From Euryhalocaulis sp050486445 (lineage in GTDB: Bacteria; Pseudomonadota; Alphaproteobacteria; Caulobacterales; Maricaulaceae): a DNA stretch of 33,577 bases. The stretch covers positions 1-33,577 of the forward strand of contig JBJHDH010000028.1 of assembly GCA_050486445.1 (NCBI GenBank). The letters run 5' to 3'. Positions 8,624 through 16,600 of the stretch are shown piece by piece. The notes beneath the pieces are model-generated. The model was not told the DNA's origin. It searched no databases and saw only the letters and a list, made by a program, of their open reading frames with translations. Positions within the stretch are counted from its first letter, which is position 1. Each line of letters begins with the position of its first letter. Made by a program: the position numbers and the translations under genes.

Positions 8624-8862
8624 GCGGCGAGGATAAAGACGAGCCGGGCCTGAAAGACTGGGAAGTCCGTGAGGACAAGAACCGTCAGGCCGCGCGCATA
8701 CCGCTGAAGAAACTGAAAAAGACCAAAGCGGAAATGGAGAAGGAGCTGGAAGAGGGGCTGCGCGACAGCTTTCCCGCCTCTGACCCGCTGACCGCCACGC
8801 GCCCGGCCGCCAAGCAGGAGGATTCGCGCGAAGGCACGCCGCGCCCGGGCAAGAAAAGATAG
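8620..8862 (+). CDS. Small hydrophilic protein with ESFPASDPP-type motif
   Basis: The 80-residue product is highly charged and lacks hydrophobic segments. Its GTG start overlaps the stop codon of the fadJ-type gene (GTGA). Residues 26-48 form a Lys/Glu-rich helix (KKLKKTKAEMEKELEEGLR) that runs into DSFPASDP (residues 49-56). This motif recurs in many small, uncharacterised proteobacterial proteins, and a second example lies at 13686-13886 in this window. The C-terminus is basic and disordered. Function is unknown. It sits at the end of the beta-oxidation operon and has no promoter of its own that I could see. Confidence 0.8.
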   Translation: MSGEDKDEPGLKDWEVREDKNRQAARIPLKKLKKTKAEMEKELEEGLRDSFPASDPLTATRPAAKQEDSREGTPRPGKKR

Positions 8863-8894
8863 GCGGTTCGTTCAGAGTTTTTCGATCATATGGG

Positions 8895-8924
8895 CCCCGG
8901 ATAACGGCTTCGCCGTTTCCGGGG
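8895..8924. terminator. Hairpin between convergent genes (probable bidirectional terminator / REP-like)
   Basis: CCCCGGATAACGGC (8895-8908) pairs with GCCGTTTCCGGGG (8912-8924) with one bulged T and a 3-nt loop. On the plus strand a T-rich stretch follows shortly after. It lies between the convergent small gene (ends 8862) and the LOG-family gene (ends 8957). The sequence resembles palindromes that are repeated in intergenic DNA of many alphaproteobacteria. Confidence 0.6.
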
Positions 8925-8956
8925 AACGAAATATTTTTCGCTTAAATGTTTTTTGC

Positions 8957-9766
8957 TCAGGGAACCTGCTGTTCGGGCGCCAGTTCGATGTCTTCGCCGG
9001 GGCGCAGGCCGCCCGCGATCAGCGCCGCCCAGATATCCTCTGCCGTTTCGGCATAAGTGAAAAGACCAAGGTCTTCGGGTGCGATCATGCCGTGCTCTAC
9101 CAGCGTGTCCATGCTCACCACCGAGCGCCAATAGGCCTCGTCCATCAGCACGATGGGGATGCGCGGCGCCTTGTCGGACTGGCGCAAAGTGAGAATCTCG
9201 AACAGCTCGTCCAGCGTGCCAAAGCCGCCGGGGAAAATCACCAGCGCATTGGCGCGCATCGCCAGATGCATTTTTCGCATTGCGAAATAATGAAAGCGGA
9301 AGGTCAGTTCCGGCGTCGAATACGGGTTGGGCGCCTGTTCGTGCGGCAGGGAAATATTGAAGCCGATGGACGGCGCGCCGATATCGGCGGCGCCGCGATT
9401 GACAGCCTCCATCAGGCCCGGTCCGCCGCCGGTGGCGATCACATTGTCGCGGACGCGCTGGTGATTGAGGATGGCGCCGCCGCGCTCCGAGGCGATGCGG
9501 CCGAAAAGGCGCGCCTGCTCATACCAGCGTTTCTGTTCGCCCGGCCCGTCTTCGCGCACGCGGGCGCTGCCGAAAACCACGATGGTGGAGCGAACCTCCC
9601 ATGCGCGCAGCGCCTCTTCCGCCTTGCTGAATTCCAGCATGAAGCGCACGCCGCGCATGGATTCGCCAAGCAGAAAATCCTTGTCCTGCGACGCCAGCCG
9701 GTAGGAGGGCGATGCGAGCTGGGCGGCGATCTGGCTGTGGTCGGGGTCGTCGTCGGGTTCGGTCAT
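8957..9766 (-). CDS. LOG-family protein (TIGR00730-type Rossmann fold)
   Basis: This 269-residue protein carries the LOG signature PGGFGTLDE together with GGGPGLMEA and FGSARVRE. LOG proteins hydrolyse nucleoside 5'-monophosphates, releasing a base such as a cytokinin or adenine from ribose 5-phosphate. They were formerly mislabelled lysine decarboxylases. The PGGFGTxxE loop and the upstream Arg of the catalytic site are present. The N-terminal extension of about 60 residues before the Rossmann core is typical of the longer bacterial group. Its physiological substrate is unknown. It is transcribed on the same strand as priA, with 25 bp between priA's end and this start, and may be co-transcribed with it. 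Confidence 0.88.
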   Translation of the reverse strand: MTEPDDDPDHSQIAAQLASPSYRLASQDKDFLLGESMRGVRFMLEFSKAEEALRAWEVRSTIVVFGSARVREDGPGEQKRWYEQARLFGRIASERGGAILNHQRVRDNVIATGGGPGLMEAVNRGAADIGAPSIGFNISLPHEQAPNPYSTPELTFRFHYFAMRKMHLAMRANALVIFPGGFGTLDELFEILTLRQSDKAPRIPIVLMDEAYWRSVVSMDTLVEHGMIAPEDLGLFTYAETAEDIWAALIAGGLRPGEDIELAPEQQVP

Positions 9767-9791
9767 GGTGAGTCTATAGGAACCCCGCCCG

Positions 9792-12014
9792 CTAGAGGAA
9801 AGAGTGCGGGTCGATGTCGACGGCGACGCGGATCGAGGCCGGAATTTTCACGCGCGCACGCCAGACCGAAAGATAGGCTGACAAATCCACATTGAGATCG
9901 GCGCGCACCAGAATGCGCCGCCGCCGCCGGCCGCGGATCACGCCGACCGGCGGTTCCGCCGGGCCGTAAATATCCACCCCGTCCGTATGCGGCGCGGCGG
10001 CGGCGAGATCCCGCGCCGCCGCGTCCAGCCGCGCCGCATCGGGCGAGGACAGCACCACGGAAGCCAGACGCCCGAAGGGCGGCAGGCCGAGCGCGCGGCG
10101 CGCCTCCAGCTCCGCCGCCACAAAGCCGTCGCGGTCGCCGGCGGCGAGCGCGCGCAGCGCCTCATGCTCTGGCGTGTGGGTCTGGACCAGCGCGCGGCCG
10201 TGGCGTTGCGCGCGGCCGGCGCGGCCGGCGACCTGGGCCAGGATCTGATAGGTGCGCTCTGCCGCGCGCGGATCGCCGCCGCGCAGGCCAAGATCGGCGT
10301 CGACGACGCCGACCAGGGTCAGGCCGGGAAAATTATGGCCCTTGGCCACGATCTGTGTGCCGACCAGAATGTCGATGCCGCCCTGCTCCATGCGCGCGAC
10401 GCGGGTGCGCGCCTCGTCCGCGTTTTGCGCCGTGTCGGAAGAGAAGGTTTCGACGCGGGCGTCCGGAAACAGCGCACGCGCCTCTTCCTCTACCCGCTCC
10501 ACGCCCGGCCCGACCGATTTCAGCGAATCCTGCGCGCCGCATTCGGGACAGGCGCGCGGCTTTGGCATGGAAAAGCCGGTGAGATGGCAGACCAGCCGGC
10601 CCGAGGCGCGATGCTCGGCCAGGCAGGAATCGGTGCCCGGGCTGGTCAGGCGATGGCCGCACGCGGCGCACAGCACCAAAGGCGCATAACCGCGCCGGTT
10701 CAGAAACAGCAGAACCTGTTCGCCGCGCGCGAGCGTCTGCTGCATTGCGGCGATCAGCGGCGGGGACAGGAAGCGGCCCTGTTCCGGCGGCGTGCGGCGC
10801 AGATCGACCAGGGAAATCTCCGGCAGAGCGGCGCCGCCGGCGCGCATCGGCAGGCGCAAATGCGCATAGCGCCCGGCGCGCGCATTCTGCAACGTCTCCA
10901 GCGACGGCGTGGCGCTGGCCAGCAGCACCGGACAGGCGGCGAATTTGCCGCGCGCCACAGCGAGGTCGCGGGCGTGATAGATCGCGCCTTCCTCCTGCTT
11001 GTAGGAGGGATCGTGCTCTTCATCGACGACGATGAGCGAGAGCTTGCGGAACGGCAGGAACAGCGCGCTGCGCGCGCCAAGCACAATGCGGGCGCGGCCG
11101 TGCGCCGTCTCGCGCCACACACGCCGTCTATGCGCCGCGCCGGTTTCGGAATGCCATAACGCCGGCACCACGCCAAAGCGCGATTCGAACCGCGCGGTCA
11201 CCGCGCGGGTCAGCGCGATTTCGGGCAGCAGCACCAGCACCTGCGCATCCGGATCACGGCGCAGGGTTTCGGCGATGGCCTCGAAATAGACTTCCGTCTT
11301 GCCCGAGCCGGTGACGCCATCGAGCAGCACCGGCGCCGCGCCGCCGCGCGCCGCCAGCGCGCGCAGCTCCGCCGCCGCCGCCGCCTGACCGGGCGTCAGC
11401 TCCGGGCCGGGACGATCCGGGTCCGGTGCATCGAAGGGCGGATCGGCCGGACGGGCGCGGCGGACGAGCGCGCCTGCGCGCGCCAGCCCCGTCACCACGG
11501 CGGCGCCGGTTCCGGCGGTGCGCGCCAGATCCGCCGCCGTCATCGGCCCGGCCTGCGCCGCCGCCAGCACGCGGGCGCGCGCATCGCTCATCCGGTCTGG
11601 CGGTTGGCCCGTGGGCACATAGACGATCTCTTCACGCGAGGGGCCGAGCGCATCGGGCGCGCGCAACGCCATGCGTAGAAACGCGCCCGGCGGGTGCGCC
11701 GTGTAGCGGGCGGCGAAATCAAGAAAATCCACCAGTTCCGCGGCCAGAGGCGGGGCCTCCAATACCGACTGGACGGGTTTCAGCGCCCGGCCGGATTCCG
11801 CCTCCTCCACCGTCTCCGCCCGCACATCCCAGACCGCCCCGACCAGCGTGCGGCCGGAAAGCGGGGCCGTGACCAGGGCGCCCTTAACCAGCGGCATCCC
11901 TTGCGGGGCCGCGTAATCGAAGGGTTCGGGCAGAGGAAGCGTAAACACGACCCGCGCGATTCGCGCGATCGCTTGGTCGTTCCTTAACCGCTCCTGTTTA
12001 GGCTTCGCCGCCAT
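9792..12014 (-). CDS. priA: Primosomal replication restart helicase PriA
   Basis: A 740-residue PriA is predicted from the ATG at 12014. The frame is open 72 bp further, but that extension lies on top of the divergent DUF484 gene. Visible elements are the Walker A TGSGKT (236-240), the LLPEIALT motif, DEEH (331-334), LLASATPSLE, and the helicase motifs ILVGTQIVAKGHNF and QVAGRAGRAQR. PriA reloads the replisome at stalled forks. In the zinc-binding insert the expected four CxxC pairs align exactly by spacing, but only pairs one and four are intact (Cys449/452 and Cys489/492). Positions 458, 461 and 479 are Ser, Thr and Thr, so one zinc site looks lost. A GTG at the RVVF segment is a less likely start. 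Confidence 0.93.
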   Translation of the reverse strand: MAAKPKQERLRNDQAIARIARVVFTLPLPEPFDYAAPQGMPLVKGALVTAPLSGRTLVGAVWDVRAETVEEAESGRALKPVQSVLEAPPLAAELVDFLDFAARYTAHPPGAFLRMALRAPDALGPSREEIVYVPTGQPPDRMSDARARVLAAAQAGPMTAADLARTAGTGAAVVTGLARAGALVRRARPADPPFDAPDPDRPGPELTPGQAAAAAELRALAARGGAAPVLLDGVTGSGKTEVYFEAIAETLRRDPDAQVLVLLPEIALTRAVTARFESRFGVVPALWHSETGAAHRRRVWRETAHGRARIVLGARSALFLPFRKLSLIVVDEEHDPSYKQEEGAIYHARDLAVARGKFAACPVLLASATPSLETLQNARAGRYAHLRLPMRAGGAALPEISLVDLRRTPPEQGRFLSPPLIAAMQQTLARGEQVLLFLNRRGYAPLVLCAACGHRLTSPGTDSCLAEHRASGRLVCHLTGFSMPKPRACPECGAQDSLKSVGPGVERVEEEARALFPDARVETFSSDTAQNADEARTRVARMEQGGIDILVGTQIVAKGHNFPGLTLVGVVDADLGLRGGDPRAAERTYQILAQVAGRAGRAQRHGRALVQTHTPEHEALRALAAGDRDGFVAAELEARRALGLPPFGRLASVVLSSPDAARLDAAARDLAAAAPHTDGVDIYGPAEPPVGVIRGRRRRRILVRADLNVDLSAYLSVWRARVKIPASIRVAVDIDPHSFL

Positions 12015-12705
12015 GAACACCGCACACATCACCCGCACCGAAACTGGCGAAACCGACACTGACGGGGCGTCGCTGGCCCGCGTCAAGGCCGCGCTGCTGG
12101 ATCATCCGGAATGGCTGGCCGAGGATGGCGAGCTGCATGCGCTGGCCCGCGCCGCCTGCGGCAACGTGGTCGATCTTCAGGGCGCCTCTGTGCGCCGGGT
12201 GGAGCGCCGCGCGCGCATGATCGCGGACACGCACCGCCGGCTGCGCGCCGTGGCGCGCGCCAATCTGGCGGTGCAGGCGCAGATTCACGCCTGTGCGCTC
12301 AGCATCATGGACGCCGCGAGCGCGCGGGCGCTGGACGATCTGCTGGACGGGCCGTTGCCCGCGCGGCTGGGACTGGACCGCGCCGCCGTTCTGGTCGAGG
12401 CCGATACGCCGCCCGGCCTGATGGCGATCCGCAGCGCGCCAGCGGGACTGACCGATTCTGAAATCGGCCGCACGCGCGGCGAGGCGCTGGGCCGGATCGC
12501 GCGCGGCAAGCCGGACATTTATGGCGACGACGCGGCCGATCTGCGCTCGCAGGCGCTGGTGCGGCTGGATATCGCGGGCCGGACCGGGCTGCTGGCGCTG
12601 GGATCGCGCGACCCGGACGTGTTTTCCGAGCATCAGGGCGTGGAGCTGGTGCATTTTCTGGCGCGGGTGATCGAGCGGCGGCTGGCGGCATGGATCGCGA
12701 TCTGA
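12013..12705 (+). CDS. DUF484 family protein
   Basis: The 230-residue protein has the DUF484 layout: an N-terminal helix with LLDHPEWLAEDGEL, a coiled-coil region (ASVRRVERRARMIADTHRRL), and a GAF-like C-terminal domain. DUF484 genes lie directly before xerC in many proteobacteria, and here the frame overlaps xerC by 16 bp, which confirms the identification. Function is not established. The start codon shares two bases with the divergent priA start (CATG), so its promoter must lie inside the priA 5' coding region if both starts are right. No strong ribosome site is visible. Confidence 0.88.
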   Translation: MNTAHITRTETGETDTDGASLARVKAALLDHPEWLAEDGELHALARAACGNVVDLQGASVRRVERRARMIADTHRRLRAVARANLAVQAQIHACALSIMDAASARALDDLLDGPLPARLGLDRAAVLVEADTPPGLMAIRSAPAGLTDSEIGRTRGEALGRIARGKPDIYGDDAADLRSQALVRLDIAGRTGLLALGSRDPDVFSEHQGVELVHFLARVIERRLAAWIAI

Positions 12706-13610
12706 ACCGCCCGGCGCAGGACGCGGTCGAATCCTTCCTCGGCCATCTGCGCGACGAGCGCCGGTTCAGCCCGCATTCGGTGGCGGCCTATCGCCACGAT
12801 CTTTCCGAATTTCTCGGTTTTCTGTCGCGGCATCTGGGCGGGACGCCGCGCACCGCCGATCTTTCCAGGCTGGAGGCGCGGGATTTCCGCGCCTTTCTGG
12901 CGGCGCGCCGCGCCGATGGAATCGCCCCGCGCAGCGCCGCGCGCGCCCTTTCCGCCGTGCGCAGTTTCTATCGCTGGGCCGGAAAGCGCATGGGCGTCGA
13001 GAACGCGGGACTGGCTCTGCTGTCCACGCCGCGCTTTGCCCGCTCGCAGCCGCGGCCGGTGTCCGCCGATTCCGCCAAGGCGCTGATCGCCGCGGCGGCG
13101 GAGCATGACACGCCCTGGATCGCGGCGCGCGACGCGGCGCTGGTGACGCTGCTCTATGGCGCGGGCCTGCGCATTTCCGAGGCGCTGTCGCTGAGGGGGC
13201 GCGACGCGCCGTTCCGCGAGACGCTGCGCATCGAGGGCAAAGGCGGGCGCACGCGCATGGTTCCGGTGCTGATGGCGGCGCGCGACGCGATGGACGAGTA
13301 TCTGCGCGACTGTCCCTATGCGATGAGCCCCGATGCGCCGCTGTTCCGCGCGGCGCGCGGCGGGCCGCTGGGCGCGCGCGCGGCGCAGAAATTGATGCAG
13401 CGGATTCGCGGCGGACTCGGCCTGCCGGAAACAGCGACGCCGCACGCGCTGCGCCACGCCTTCGCCACGCATCTTCTGGGCAATGGGGCCGACCTGCGCG
13501 CGATCCAGGAATTGCTAGGCCATGCCAGTCTCAGCTCCACGCAAATCTATGCCGCGATCGACGCGGGCGCGCTGCTGCGCGTTCACGCCGGGGCGCATCC
13601 GCGCGCGTGA
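12690..13610 (+). CDS. xerC: Tyrosine recombinase XerC
   Basis: The 306-residue protein has all six catalytic residues of tyrosine recombinases: Arg161 (GAGLRISEAL), Lys184 (GKGGRTR), His252 and Arg255 (HALRHAFATHL), His278 (LLGHASLS) and Tyr287 (TQIYAAI). The N-terminal SAM-like core-binding domain runs to about residue 105. XerC works with XerD at dif to resolve chromosome dimers. The neighbouring DUF484 gene is the standard xerC partner, which favours XerC over XerD or an integron or phage integrase. No att-like repeats flank it. Confidence 0.93.
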   Translation: MDRDLNRPAQDAVESFLGHLRDERRFSPHSVAAYRHDLSEFLGFLSRHLGGTPRTADLSRLEARDFRAFLAARRADGIAPRSAARALSAVRSFYRWAGKRMGVENAGLALLSTPRFARSQPRPVSADSAKALIAAAAEHDTPWIAARDAALVTLLYGAGLRISEALSLRGRDAPFRETLRIEGKGGRTRMVPVLMAARDAMDEYLRDCPYAMSPDAPLFRAARGGPLGARAAQKLMQRIRGGLGLPETATPHALRHAFATHLLGNGADLRAIQELLGHASLSSTQIYAAIDAGALLRVHAGAHPRA

Positions 13611-13685
13611 AATTCGCAGCCTTGAACTTTACTGAATGCCGCAGTGACGCAGCAGGTCCGGCGCCTGCCTGCACGGTATTGTGCG

Positions 13686-13886
13686 TTATTGCTTGGCGCG
13701 GTCAGGCCAGGCCGGCGGATCGGAGGCGGGGAAACTCTCTCTCAGCGCCTCTTCCACCGGGCCGCAATCCTCTGTCTGATCCGGCTTGCTGAGCCCGCCG
13801 CCCGGGCCTTTGCGCCCGGCCTTGCGCGGGCGGCGGGGAGTTATGCTGTCATGCGCCACACGGTCGGAACGTGGTTCGGAACGCAT
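13686..13886 (-). CDS. Small protein with ESFPASDPPAW motif, predicted stress-induced
   Basis: The ATG at 13886 has GGAG about 8 bp upstream and gives 66 residues. The N-terminal half is basic and Gly/Pro-rich and probably disordered. The C-terminus reads VEEALRESFPASDPPAW (residues 44-60), a conserved motif also present in the protein at 8620-8862. No enzyme or membrane segment is visible, and function is unknown. A perfect GGAAC-N17-CGTT, the alphaproteobacterial general-stress (EcfG/SigT) promoter pattern, lies 30 bp upstream of the start in the correct orientation. The gene is convergent with xerC. Confidence 0.75.
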   Translation of the reverse strand: MRSEPRSDRVAHDSITPRRPRKAGRKGPGGGLSKPDQTEDCGPVEEALRESFPASDPPAWPDRAKQ

Positions 13887-13916
13887 TACCGGTCTCCATT
13901 ATATCCTTGCGGATTC

Positions 13917-13942
13917 AACGAGCCCGGGGGCTGGCGGGTTCC
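13917..13942 (-). promoter_or_regulatory. EcfG-type general-stress promoter (GGAAC-N17-CGTT)
   Basis: On the minus strand GGAAC (13942-13938) and CGTT (13920-13917) are separated by exactly 17 bp. This matches the consensus known for the alphaproteobacterial general-stress sigma factor. It points at the ESFPASDPPAW gene, 30 bp from its ATG. Confidence 0.65.
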
Positions 13943-13969
13943 CGTTTCCGTGGACATGATGTCGGCGCC

Positions 13970-14911
13970 TTAACGGCAGGGGTCGGGGGCTTCGCCCGCG
14001 CCGCTGTCGGCGCAGGCGTCCGTTTCCAGCTCCACCGTCGCGTGATCGAGGCCGAATTGTTCGCGCAGCCGCGCCTTGATCGCGGTCGTCACCGTTTCCG
14101 GCGCGCCGCAATCGCCGCAAAGCCGCGCATGCAGCGTGATCATCGCGCGCTCGCTGGTGATCGCCCAGGCATGGACATGATGCACGCCGGCGACGCCTGG
14201 CACGTTCGCAATCAGATCCGGGCCGATGGCGGCAACGTCCAGGCCGCGCGGCGCGGCCTCAAGCAATATATGCGCCGACTCGCGGATCAGCCCGACCGAA
14301 GAGCGCAGGATGATGCCCGCAACCACGACGGAGAGGAGCGGGTCGGCCGCCGTCCAGCCGGTGAACATGATGATGATCGCCGCCGACAGCGCCGCGACCG
14401 AACCCAGCAGATCGCCCATCACATGCAGGCTGGCGCCGCGAATATTGAGATTGTCGCGGTCGGCGCCATGCAGCAGCATGAAGGCGGCGATATTGACCAG
14501 AAGCCCCATCGCCGCGACGGCGAACATCAGCCAGCCCATGACCTCGACCGGCTCATAGAGGCGGCGGACCGCCTCGACCACGATCCAGACCGCCAGCACC
14601 GCGAGCGTGACGCCGTTGACAAAGGCGATCAGCACCTGAAACCGGTCGAAGCCGTAGGTGCGCGTCCAGGTGGCCGGCCGCCGCGACAGGCGGAAGGCGA
14701 ACCACGCCAGCGCCAGGGCCGCGAAATCCGTCAGCATGTGGCCGGCGTCGGCCAGCAGCGCCAGCGACCCGGCGAGGATTCCGCCCGCCACTTCGACCAG
14801 CATGAAGCTTCCGGTCAGCACCGCCGCCCAGAAGGTGCGGCGTTCGTTCACCATGTGCCGGTGGCCGTGACTATGGCCGTGACTGTGGCTGTGCGAATGA
14901 TCGTGGCCCAT
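13970..14911 (-). CDS. Cation diffusion facilitator (zinc/cobalt/cadmium exporter family)
   Basis: The start at 14911 begins a 313-residue protein with a His-rich N-terminus (MGHDHSHSHSHGHSHGH), which is typical of CDF transporters and of metal sensing or delivery. About six membrane segments follow. The metal-site motifs are present: LADAGHMLTD in TM2 and SLHVMGDLLGS in TM5. The C-terminal cytoplasmic domain (VHHVHAWAITS) matches the dimerisation and metal-binding domain. It would export Zn2+, Cd2+ or Co2+ in exchange for protons. The upstream open frame has non-coding-like composition and is excluded. The acidic tail contains two Cys-centred segments that could add metal affinity, which is inference. 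Confidence 0.92.
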   Translation of the reverse strand: MGHDHSHSHSHGHSHGHRHMVNERRTFWAAVLTGSFMLVEVAGGILAGSLALLADAGHMLTDFAALALAWFAFRLSRRPATWTRTYGFDRFQVLIAFVNGVTLAVLAVWIVVEAVRRLYEPVEVMGWLMFAVAAMGLLVNIAAFMLLHGADRDNLNIRGASLHVMGDLLGSVAALSAAIIIMFTGWTAADPLLSVVVAGIILRSSVGLIRESAHILLEAAPRGLDVAAIGPDLIANVPGVAGVHHVHAWAITSERAMITLHARLCGDCGAPETVTTAIKARLREQFGLDHATVELETDACADSGAGEAPDPCR

Positions 14912-15066
14912 CGGCGCACCATGCCCGAACGCCCTGCCGTTACACAATTGCGCCGGAATGGCGCGCAAACGCCGAAGGCTGAACCATCCGGGTGGACCCG
15001 GATTAACCCGCCCGCAAGCCCGGCCGGGGTAATCTGCCAAGCTGTAATGGTTTGGGGGCCATTCCG

Positions 15067-15252
15067 ATGAAAGCCTTTCGTATCATGATCGTCCTTGGGG
15101 TGGCCGCGCCGCTGCTGTCTGCCTGCGCCGCCGCCCGGGTCACGGGCGCCGCGGTCGGAGCCGCCGGAGCGGTTGTGGAAACCGCGGCCAATACAACCTC
15201 CGCCACCGCGGGGGCCGTTTTGCCCGGCGGGGAGGAGTCACGGGCGAAATAG
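15067..15252 (+). CDS. Small Ala/Val-rich lipoprotein
   Basis: The ATG at 15067 gives 61 residues. A Lys/Arg start is followed by a hydrophobic core and the lipobox LLSAC (Cys20), and the mature part is AAARVTGAAVGAAGAVVETA with a short acidic end. It resembles the very small VTGAAVG-type lipoproteins of proteobacteria, whose role is unknown. Ribosome binding may use the GGGGG stretch upstream. It is too small for firm functional assignment. Confidence 0.7.
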   Translation: MKAFRIMIVLGVAAPLLSACAAARVTGAAVGAAGAVVETAANTTSATAGAVLPGGEESRAK

Positions 15253-15279
15253 CGCCTGATCTTTTACAGACGTACGGGC

Positions 15280-15307
15280 CTGACAAATCCGATAGATAGC
15301 CTATATT
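15280..15307 (+). promoter_or_regulatory. Sigma-70-type promoter for the 15344 secreted protein
   Basis: CTGACA (15280-15285) and TATATT (15302-15307) are separated by 16 bp. Each differs from consensus at one position, which is notable in such GC-rich DNA. A transcript starting near 15314 would leave a leader of about 30 nt before the GGAGAGG ribosome site and the ATG at 15344. Confidence 0.6.
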
Positions 15308-15343
15308 GGGGAGCGCAGGGACGCTTGAGTCCGGAGAGGTCTC

Positions 15344-15946
15344 ATGCGTGCAGAAAATATGAAACTCTTCGCTGTTTTTGCGAGCGCGGCGGCCATGATC
15401 GCCGCTCCGGCATTCGCTGCGAGCGAATGGACCAACGATCTGTCCGCTCCGGTCAGCGGGCCGGTGCGCGTGGACGAAGTGCGCCTGGGCGACCATCTGG
15501 CGGAGAATATCCATCAGATCGGCCAACGCGATCTGGACAGGTTGCTGGACGAGCTGCGTTCGGATGTCGAGCGCCGGCTGGCCGATCGCGGCCTGCTCGC
15601 CGCGCCGGGCGATTCCGCCGCCGCCGGCCTGACGCTGATCATGACGGAGGCGCGGCCGAACCGCCCAACCTTCGAACAGCTGGGCGGAAGGGGCGACTGG
15701 AACTGGGACCGGCCGAACCGGAGCGGACGGCCGACATCCAGCCAGCTCAGCCTTGCCTCGTTTGGCATTGGCGGCGTGGGGCTGACCGGTGAATTCCGCG
15801 CCCCGGATGGCGCATCGCTGGGCTCGGTCACCTACCGTTATGAAGAGACCGATATCTATCAGGCGCAATTCGCCGCGACCTGGACCGACGCACATCGCGG
15901 CATCGACCTGTTCTCCCGCCGCCTTGCCGGCGCAATCGGGCAATAA
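15344..15946 (+). CDS. Exported hypothetical protein
   Basis: The 200-residue product starts at 15344, with GGAGAGG just upstream. A signal peptide covers roughly residues 1-25 (cleavage near AFAAS). The mature part contains a strand-rich region and a conserved-looking segment LTLIMTEARPNRPTFEQLG, followed by Gly-rich turns and YRYEETDIYQAQFAATWTDA. This resembles the layout of DUF3313-type periplasmic proteins or lipoproteins, but I am not certain. It has its own promoter, and it is convergent with queE, which ends 10 bp away. No active-site motif is seen. Confidence 0.75.
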   Translation: MRAENMKLFAVFASAAAMIAAPAFAASEWTNDLSAPVSGPVRVDEVRLGDHLAENIHQIGQRDLDRLLDELRSDVERRLADRGLLAAPGDSAAAGLTLIMTEARPNRPTFEQLGGRGDWNWDRPNRSGRPTSSQLSLASFGIGGVGLTGEFRAPDGASLGSVTYRYEETDIYQAQFAATWTDAHRGIDLFSRRLAGAIGQ

Positions 15947-15955
15947 AACAGCCCG

Positions 15956-16600
15956 TCAGGGGACGCCGATATATTTGTGCGTCTGGAGCGACAGGCGCCA
16001 GCGCGGGTGCGCCAGCACATAGCGGAAGGCCGCCTGTTCGTTTTCGGCGCGTCGCGGCCCGTCCATCGGCTGTAGCGAGAAAATCCGGAAATCCAGAGCC
16101 GCGAACCGCTCTGGCGGCGCGGCGGCCTGCGGGAAGACCAGTTTCAGCTCGTCGCCGCGCGTGATGACCAGCTCTTGGGCGCCTTTGGGGCTGACGCACA
16201 GCCAGTCGATTCCCTCCGGCGCGGCGAGCGTGCCGTTGGTCTCTACTGCGATCTCAAATCCCTGCGCGTGCAGCGCGTCCACCAGCGCCGCGTCGAGCTG
16301 AAGCAGCGGTTCGCCGCCGGTGCAGACGGCGAGCGGCGCGGCGCCTTCCCCGCCTCTGCCTGCCTGCCATTGCGCCGCGACTGCGCGCGCCAGCGTCTGC
16401 GCATCGGCGAAGCGGCCCCCGCCCGGCCCATCCATGCCGACAAAATCGGTGTCGCAGAAATCGCAGGCGGCGGTTGCGCGATCTTCCTCGCGCCCGGTCC
16501 ACAGATTGCAGCCGGCAAAGCGCAGAAACACCGCAGGGCGGCCAGCCTGCGCGCCTTCGCCCTGCACGGTGAGGAAGATTTCCTTGACGGCGTAGCTCAC
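15956..16600 (-). CDS. queE: 7-carboxy-7-deazaguanine synthase (radical SAM)
   Basis: A GTG at 16600 overlaps the queC stop (GTGA) and gives 214 residues. This fits the family, whereas the longer upstream frame lies inside queC. QueE turns 6-carboxy-tetrahydropterin into 7-carboxy-7-deazaguanine, a queuosine precursor. The N-terminus YAVKEIFLTVQGEG and the later CTGGEPLLQLD, VETNGT, VSPKG and LQTHKYIGVP segments are diagnostic. The iron-sulfur cluster motif is not the standard radical-SAM CX3CX2C but CX14CX2C (Cys31, Cys46, Cys49), a variant known in some QueE enzymes such as the Burkholderia type. It is coupled with queC. Confidence 0.93.
   Translation of the reverse strand: MSYAVKEIFLTVQGEGAQAGRPAVFLRFAGCNLWTGREEDRATAACDFCDTDFVGMDGPGGGRFADAQTLARAVAAQWQAGRGGEGAAPLAVCTGGEPLLQLDAALVDALHAQGFEIAVETNGTLAAPEGIDWLCVSPKGAQELVITRGDELKLVFPQAAAPPERFAALDFRIFSLQPMDGPRRAENEQAAFRYVLAHPRWRLSLQTHKYIGVP

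Noticed and set aside
12015..12086. N-terminal extension of PriA by 24 codons
   Set aside because: It lies entirely on the divergent DUF484 gene and does not look like PriA. The ATG at 12014 gives a family-like length.
13898..13903. Perfect TATAAT on the minus strand upstream of the ESFPASDPP gene
   Set aside because: It abuts the ribosome site and has no -35 at 16-18 bp. The EcfG-type motif further upstream fits better.
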